DNA of 64,000 bases from Mesotaenium endlicherianum (lineage: Eukaryota > Streptophyta > Zygnematophyceae > Zygnematales > Mesotaeniaceae). Below are positions 57,389 to 64,000 of the stretch, in pieces. A model generated the notes under the pieces. It ran no database searches. It saw only the letters and a list, made by a program, of their open reading frames with translations, and was not told the origin of the DNA. Position numbers and translations under genes: made by a program. The first letter of the stretch is position 1; each line of letters begins with the position of its first letter. The stretch is taken from positions 153,684 to 217,683 of the forward strand of contig WELA01004867.1 of NCBI GenBank assembly GCA_009602735.1, in the 5' to 3' direction.

Positions 57389-58899
57389 TTAGAGAGGTGT
57401 GCCATCCGCCCGAAGGTGGAATCGCTTCAATGCCCCTTTGGCATTGGTCCGCTGGTCTTTAAATTCCCAAGTGTCCCCAGAGGCATCGTAACCCTTCCTT
57501 CTGACCTGGTACTTCATGACATATTTAGAGGATCGACGGATAGAGCGAGCGTCTAAAGTCTCCTCGATCTCATATTCCTCAAAGTCACCATGCCTGACAG
57601 CGGGGACTGGTCCCGGTTGGACAGGTAACCGACTTGTGAACAGTGTGCCACCTTTGATGAACAATTCCAAGAAAGAGACATTAAAGACTGGGTGACCCTT
57701 GTATTCTGCCGACATGTTCAGTTTGTAAGCATTCTGACCAACACGGCGCACCACCGAATATGGACCAACCCAGACCGGACCAAGCTCTTTCTTGACCGCA
57801 CCAGGCACGTACAGGTGTTGAGAATGCAGTTTGACCAAATCACCCTTAGAAAATGTCAGCTCTCGACGGTGCTGATTAGCGTATTTTTGTTGATTTCTTG
57901 GGCTTTGTGCAGGTTCTCTTGGATTTCTGACAGGGTGTCAGCAAACTCCAGGATTAACTGTAGGGAGATCGGATTGTCAATCTCTTCAGGGTGAGTTAAG
58001 GACTCCCTTAGTACATCTAAAGGAGACTTAGGGACTCTACCCAAGCTCAGTTCAAAAGCAGTCTTGCCCGTTGACGCGTGCACCGCACTGTTGATCGCAA
58101 ACTGGATTTGGGGCAACAAGTCATCCCAATTGTGTTGTTTTTGGTTAATGTATGCTCTCAGCACCTCTTGCAGAATTCGTTTAGTACTTTTATTTTGCCC
58201 ATCATTCTGAGGGTGGTTTGCTATGCTGAGTTCCTGTTTGACTCCCATTAACCCCATTAAAACTCTCCAAAACTTAGAGGTAAATTTTGAGTCTTTGTTT
58301 GAGGTGACATTAGAGGGTAGCCCATGTTAGCATACTACATGGTTGTAAAACTGTCTCGCTGTTTCGAGTGCAATTACTTTGACAGTTGTGGGGATGAAAA
58401 TGACCATTTTTGTCAGTTTATTCACTACTACCAGTATCGAATCATGCCCGTTGGCAGTTTGTGGTAGTGTTACCACCCAGTCCATGGATATTGTTTCCCA
58501 GCGTCCAGCTGGGATTGGCAGTGGTTGGAAGAAACCCCCCGATGGTGTGTGCCTAGACTTGTTTCCTAGACACTGATCACAGGACTTCATATATTTCAAG
58601 ACCTCCGGTGGCAACCCATCCCAATGATATTGTTTTGCCAGTTTGCCAACAGTTTTGGCCTGCCCCAAATGCCCACCTAGTAAACTGTCATGCGCTTGAC
58701 TCAGTAAGAGGGACCTTATTTCCAAGTTACTAGGAATGACCAGCTTCATCTTGCCGGAATTGGTTTCAGTCACCCAGACCCCTCCCTTAAGCCTATACTC
58801 GAGTGCAGTTGCAGGACACACACCTTCAGTGGGGCTGGGCTCAAATGTTGGGTCAGAAAGGTAGGCTTTTTTAAGTTGTTCAAGGAAGGACCTTTTCAC
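57389..58899 (-). pseudogene. pol: B5 integrase and chromodomain
   Basis: Integrase at 58899-57850 (GGHLGQAKTVGKLAKQYHW, CDQCLGNKSR, WVVTLPQTANGHDSILVVVN, QEVLRAYINQKQHNWDD). GPF-type module (ELGPVWVGPYSVVRRVGQNA). Chromodomain near 57560-57420 (YEIEETLDARSIRRSSKYVM, RRKGYDASGDTWEFKDQRTN). Broken. Confidence 0.87.
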
Positions 58900-60930
58900 C
58901 TTCAGTGAAGTGATTGCACAAAGGACTTTATCTACAGCATGCTGTCAAAAGTTCCTTTCTTGCAAGTCAGGTCTTCTAGAGAGTGCATCAGCAGGATTCA
59001 ACTTCCCTGGTTTGTAGTCGATCTGGACTTGGAACTGCTCCAGCATCTGGCTCCAGCGGTTGATAGCTTGGACTTCTTTTGGAAAGTGAGTAAGAGCTAG
59101 ATGATAATCACCTTAAAAGCTTTACCATGTAAGTATGCTCTCCACTGTTTGAGCATATGAATGATAGCAAGTAGCTCTTTATTATGCACGGAATAGTTAA
59201 TTTCAGCTGGGTTGAATTTCATAGACTCATACAGCACAGGGTGCCATTCTTGCCGTACCTTACCATCCTTTGTGGTTTTCTTAGCAGGCTGCAACAAGAT
59301 AGCACCCATGGCAAAGTCAAAAGCATTTGTAACCACCGGCACAGGTTTGCTGGGGTCATACACGGCTAGCACTGGGGCAAAGCAAAGAGCATCTTTAAGG
59401 GTCTTGAATGCAGCCTGTTGCTCTTCCCCCCACACATACCCGATGTCTTTTTTAGTAAGGTCAGTCAATTTACTGGCCTTTGTAGAATAATTCTCAATAA
59501 ATCTCCTATTGTAGTTAGCCAACTTAAAGAAGGATCTAACTTAGGAGACAAACTGTGGTACAAGCCAATCCCCTATGGTCTGGACTTTCTCAGGATCCAC
59601 ACTGATGCCTGCTTTACTAACAACGTGGCTTAAGAATTCAATACTTTCCTTGAAGGAATTTCACTAGCATATAATTGATTTCTTCTCAGAGTGTCCATGA
59701 CTTTCTATAAGTTTTCAGCATGTTGAGCTTCATTTAAAGAGAAAATTAAAATATCATTCAGGAAGACTTGCACAAACTTATCCAGGTAGGGTCTGAAAAT
59801 GTCATTCATAGCACCCATGAAGGTTGCAGAAGCATTAGTCAGTCCAAATGGCATCACGTTAAACTCATAGTGTGCATAACGTGTGCGGAAGGCAGTCTTG
59901 TGTACATCTCCCTCCGTAATTCTGATTGGATGATAACCACTCTTGAGATCTATCTTACTGAACACTTTAGCACCAGACAAGGTATCAAGAAAGTCTCTGA
60001 TCTGTGTAAAGCATACTTGTTCGATACTGTAGTTTTGTTACGAGCTCTGTAATCAACACTCATCCGCATACTTCCATCCTTTTTCCTAACAAATAGGATG
60101 GGTGCGCCATAAGGTCATTTAATGAGGGAAATATAACCATTTTCCTCAAGCTCTGCAATCAGTGTTTTCAACTCTTCGCTCTCCACATAAGACAAGCCAT
60201 ACGTGCGTTGCCAAGGTGGCTGACTCCCAGGTAATAAATTAATAGTGTGATCTACTTCCCTCTTAGAGGGTAGTTTTGGAGGCATATTACAAACATCATT
60301 GTATTGATCGAATTTTTGAGCAGTAGGGTGCTCCGGAGGACTTACCTTTATCTCAACTTCTTCTTCAGGTTGAGGAGGTACCTCCCTTAGCAGCAAACAG
60401 AACATTCTGTCTTTCTTCTGGTCCCAGCTGTCGATGAACTCCATTGCTGCAATCAGCAATTTGTATCCTCCTGGAAGCCTCTTCTCTTCCTTCATTTGCC
60501 ATCCATACAGGACAAGAGGAAGAGCACTGGTGAGTGCCAAGTTAGTCTGCTCATCACTAGCTCCTCTCACTTTAACTGTACCTCTGCTCCAACATACTTC
60601 AGCTTGATGTTTATTAAGCCAGGACCTGCCTAGCACGAGATCATAAAAGCCAGTGTTGAGTACCTCAAATGCAAGCGTTTCATTTGGAATTGCAATGCCA
60701 CAACCTAACTAGACCTCAATAGGCTTGGTTATAATTCCTCCCGGGATACTTGAGGCATCTCCAAGGAATATTTTTCTATTCCCTTGGGTGACTGTAGGCA
60801 GCCTTGGCAGCTTAAATAAGTCCTTATGGATAAAAGTATGTGACGCCCCTTCGTCAACAAATGCCCTCACCTTCCTACCTGCAATCATACAATGCAGTAT
60901 AATAGGGGGGACAGACTTTTCCTAACTTTT
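58900..60930 (-). pseudogene. pol: B5 protease, RT and RNase H
   Basis: Protease (LGRSWLNKHQAEVCWSRGTV at 60636 down; active-site region near 60860-60910). RT at about 60240-59530 ([59 protein letters not shown]). RNase H at about 59520-59100 ([40 protein letters not shown]). Broken. Confidence 0.85.
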
Positions 60931-60996
60931 GCATTGTTCTCCTGAATAGCAAAGAAATGTTGGACATCAGGTGGAACAAGATAATCCAGAGTGAAT

Positions 60997-62395
60997 TCAG
61001 TTCAACAGACCCATTATACCTGCTATGAGGGCAGCTAGTGACGACTCACTATCTCTAGCATCCTCACAGTCAGTAGACTGGAATCCTGACTGTTGCTGCT
61101 TTTTAAAGGCTGGTCTTTTCTCTCGACCTTTGGGAGGTGCTTGACTGGACACTGCTCTCTGAAGTGACCCAAATGCTGGCAATGGAAGCAAACAGATTTT
61201 GCTGAGGCTGGTCTCGGCTTAGTCCTACCATCACCTCTTCCATAGTCACCTCGAGAGTAACCACCTAGAGTGTATAGCATTATACTCATACTCGTACTCA
61301 TCATTTCGATCATCCTCAGCCTGGTCTCCCTCAATTGCATTATAGGAACGATGTGGCTTTTTGACAATCTTAGACACCAAAGCATTAGTTTGACGCTTGT
61401 GATTGATTTGCTGTTGATCCCAGGCATCAAGTCAGCCAGTTTCTCATACTTCTCTTCAGCAAAATGACTAGAGACTTCGGATTCCAACCATACCTAAAGT
61501 ATGCTATCCTATACTGCTCTGGCAAGTCTGGCTGCTTCATCATGTTCTCCTGGAACTTTTGAGCAAACTCAGCAATCGAAGGGGTTTGCTTCAGTATCAA
61601 GGAGATCACTTCATAGATAGCTTTCTCCCTGTTGATTGATGACATCAAATCTCTCATGCAGTTTCTCGACAAACTCTACCCAAGTAGGGTCACCGAGTTG
61701 TTGAGCCTTACAATTTCCTTTCCAATACAGCCACCAGTCTGCTGCATTGCCTTTCAGTAGAGCACCAGTGTGCCTGACCTTCTCGTAATCTGGTGGATCT
61801 GGGTAGTTCTCCAGCGAGTGCTCAACATCAGCGAGAAACTTGATCAGGTACTACTTTTGGTTTCCCTCAGGATCATAGTCCTTGGGAGGTCTTGGCTTAG
61901 GCTTACTAGGCCCTCTGCCACCACCACCAGTGGTTTGAGAACCCAGTTGGTCTTTGTCCCGCAGCAGAGACACAATGATTCTTTTGTCCTCCTGTTGGGA
62001 CTGATACATGCTCGCCATTTGCGATTGCATTTGCACAAATAATGCTCCCAAATCCACACTCTGAAGTGGGAGTCTAGCAAATGCAGCAGTAGCAGTGGCA
62101 TTTACTTGCTGAGTAGTGTCCTCAACCCTCCTTCTGTATCTGCAGCAGCTTTTGCTAATTGTTCGACTTTGAGTCTGACTCTTTCCTCCTCAGCCTGTTG
62201 TACTACGACTGCAGCAATAGCAGCTGCCTCATCTGCAGCCTCTCTAGCTGCAGTATCTGCCACTGCTTTAGAATAAGTACGGGTTTCAGCTACATGGCTT
62301 TCAGCCTGATTTTTGACATTTTGGTTATCCTGGTTCTCCACGTCTCGGGATTTGCTACTTTAAGAGCTTGTCCTTACCATACAAAGAAGATTGTG
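60997..62395 (-). pseudogene. gag: B5 gag
   Basis: The N-terminal coiled coil is at 62341 down (MENQDNQNVKNQAESHVAET), with a middle segment (MDLGALFVQMQSQMASMYQS). The gag domain is at about 61850-61430 and a zinc-knuckle region CFHCQHLGHFREQC near 61180. Broken. Confidence 0.85.
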
Positions 62396-62414
62396 ATAAC
62401 GGCTCCGATACCAC

Positions 62415-63134
62415 TGAGATGACTCGACTTACCAAATAGGCGATTAACAAATAATGAAGATCTGTATATCAGCAAGTAATCTTTATGGTATTTTTTGTTA
62501 ATTGATTCAACAGCAAAAGACAACACAATAGCAGTGGACAATACTCGCAAGTCAAATGGAAGTAAACTAGCATCAATAATCCAATCAGTAAACTTGTACA
62601 TAAACAAGGCTAGAAGACAGTGCATATCAATGACTTCTCGCCTTGGATTCAGATTTCTCTTCGTAAGCTGTACAAGAGAGTTGGCCTCGTTTCCGAATGC
62701 CGAACTTGAGAGCAATACCTAGCATATGTACATGGAATGAGTTTACTGTTCAACGGCCAGTGCGATGGCACTGCCCACCCGGGAGTCAACCACGTTGGTA
62801 GGACCTCGGTTAACCAAATCCACCGCCATCTCCCATCATCCCAAATCGCCATCCATCCTAAGGACGTCATTTGGCCATTCATCTAGCACACCACACTTAG
62901 ATGCATGTCTTGGCAGTTTGCTGCTACTGAGTACGGAGGTCAGCTGGCTGTCAAAGAATGTGTCAGCAAGCTGACCTAAGTTGACTTCAGCCTGCTGCTC
63001 CCGGCTAAGTCATATAAATTGATTATTTTATAAAGTCCAGCAGACTTAATATTAACTAGAGTTCAACAGGCTGAACTTATTTAACTGTTATATTTAAATG
63101 AATATTATATCTACCAATATACTGATTCAATACA
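62415..63134 (-). repeat. B5 5' LTR (720 bp) with adjacent primer site
   Basis: Pairs with 47122-47840. The primer site TGGTATCGGAGC (minus) lies at about 62402-62413. Confidence 0.9.
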
Positions 63135-64000
63135 ACCTACGTCGAGAGACGTGAGTCTAGACATTCTGTTGATGTCCAGATCCTTGTTGGAGCCGTCGCC
63201 GAACTGTGTCAAAGCCAGACAACAAGAACGGTGGAAATGTGGTCATCTGGCACTAAACGCACGGCGTGAGGAGCCGTGTGCTCACATCAAACGCACTGGT
63301 AGAGGGGAACTCCGAACCCTAAGCCCGAAGCGCAGGATACGAAGAGCAGTACATACCTTGAGTCCTTGTATCTCCAGCTCCTCCAACGAGGTCATATTTC
63401 TTATGGAGTCCAACTGGTCGTGTGTGACATTGGCATTCGTCATAACTAGGCATCTAAATGCCTTACACGCTTGTAGCGAGTCCGATAAGTGCCACGCAAG
63501 GCGAATTATGCCCATCTTGAAGAGTTGAAGGTAAGGGAGGTTCAGAATGGAGCAAACCAATGGCACCGTGAACCTACTATGGAAATCCGGATGTATACCA
63601 TAAGTGTCCCAGGTAAGTTTTGTCAAGGACTAATGTCCAGTGAGATCAAACGCCTGTAGACGCGTTTTTGAAAAGATCCACATGACGCTTGGAAAGCGGA
63701 AGTGTGGGGTCAAGGGTGGAGGTTTTTATCTTCAAATTTAATTCTTTGAGATCAGTCTTGAGTGCTATAAATGTTGTGCATAGTACAGAAATTCCAATGA
63801 CTCAAACAAGACTAGGTGTAAGGTGGTGATGAGGGGAAAGGCGGACGCCAACGAGTTTAGAAATAATGTAATCTGTATGCTGGCAGGTTGTAAGTTAACA
63901 GTAAGTCTTCGTATGTTTGGCATCCTACGAAGCTGGTGCAATGCTATGTCTGCTTTCAAGAGCTTGTGTTACACTATGGACGCCTCCGTGAAGGAGGGAA
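63135..64000 (-). pseudogene. Host LRR gene, upstream pieces (continues beyond the right edge)
   Basis: The minus strand carries LRR-type units: LHQLRRMPNIRRLTVNLQ, FPLITTLHLVLFESLEFL, LKELNLKIKTS, RLQAFDLTG, SLTKLTWDTYGIHPDF, LPYLQLFKMGIIRLAWHL, FRCLVMTNANVT, MTSLEELEIQGLK, then after an intron FGDGSNKDLDINRMSRLTSL. LRR proteins usually bind other proteins; the class is not decided. Two frame changes (near 63769 and 63700) and an in-frame TAG (near 63632) fall between conserved repeats, so this copy is probably dead. Sequencing error or an unrecognised intron is the alternative. The 5' end is outside the window. Confidence 0.6.
63204..63356 (-). other. Probable intron in the LRR gene (153 bp)
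   Basis: The minus strand donor AAG|GTATGT and acceptor TTTGACACAG|TTC are canonical. The exon ends on a complete codon and resumes in frame with a 63-base exon (63141-63203, 21 codons), about one repeat unit. A next donor-like GTAGGT starts at 63140, exactly where B5 inserted. Confidence 0.6.

Larger units (their letters stand above)
47122..63134 (-). mobile_element. B5: Ty3/gypsy chromovirus (family B) carrying B4 and H2
   Basis: Bounded by a perfect ACCTA duplication (47117-47121 and 63135-63139). Parts from the right: 5' LTR, primer site, gag, protease, RT, RNase H, integrase, chromodomain, 3' ORF, polypurine tract, 3' LTR. B4 and solo LTR H2 both lie in the 3' ORF. Without them it is about 8.7 kb, the most complete B layout in the window. 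About a dozen breaks. Confidence 0.92.

Overview
The window is a eukaryotic, plant-type (green lineage) stretch made almost entirely of nested transposable elements. The evidence is Ty3/gypsy chromoviruses primed by initiator tRNA-Met, 5-bp target site duplications (TSDs), short GT-AG introns in the one host gene, and AT-rich spacers without operons. The species cannot be named from the sequence alone. I use working family names: A, B and C (three chromovirus families), G (a non-coding LTR element), H (solo LTRs) and E (a piggyBac-type DNA transposon).

Layout. 1-4998: element A1 (minus strand), leaving the window on the left, inserted in C1. 4999-9355: the rest of C1 (plus). 9542-16408: G, an LTR/internal/LTR array without recognisable genes, bounded by CCGAT duplications; a solo LTR (H1) sits inside its last LTR. 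16409-17642: unassigned sequence with a weak gag-like frame. 17643-20702: a scrambled zone of fragments (A3, a B-type 3' ORF, a C-type LTR, a piggyBac end). 20703-21899: mostly featureless, with one short tandem repeat.

From 21900 to the right edge the underlying locus is one host leucine-rich-repeat (LRR) gene on the minus strand, in pieces at 21900-22068, 46710-47121 and 63135-64000, decayed and split by two B elements. B3 (22069-46709, plus, TSD GCAGA) contains C2 (25492-36251, minus, TSD GTTTA) and A2 (39272-45335, minus). C2 contains piggyBac E1 (26742-30790), which contains a B-type solo LTR (29136-29869). B5 (47122-63134, minus, TSD ACCTA) contains B4 (48923-55772, minus, TSD GTGGG) and solo LTR H2 (55974-56470, TSD CCCTA). 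At its deepest the nest is LRR gene > B3 > C2 > E1 > solo LTR.

The most unusual features are the following. Family B carries an extra sense-strand ORF of about 554 codons between pol and the 3' LTR; it is coiled-coil rich, not envelope-like, and fully open in B4. G looks like a non-coding relative of B, sharing LTR ends, primer binding site and the polypurine-tract neighbourhood. The LTRs of family C carry a tRNA-like module on their antisense strand. A piggyBac transposon with AT-hook, DDD and zinc-ribbon parts is also present.

All A, B, C and G copies are treated as fossils: parts, limits and relative ages are given, but not the individual changes. Coordinates of fragment joins are good to roughly 10 bases; TSD-bounded limits were read directly from the sequence.
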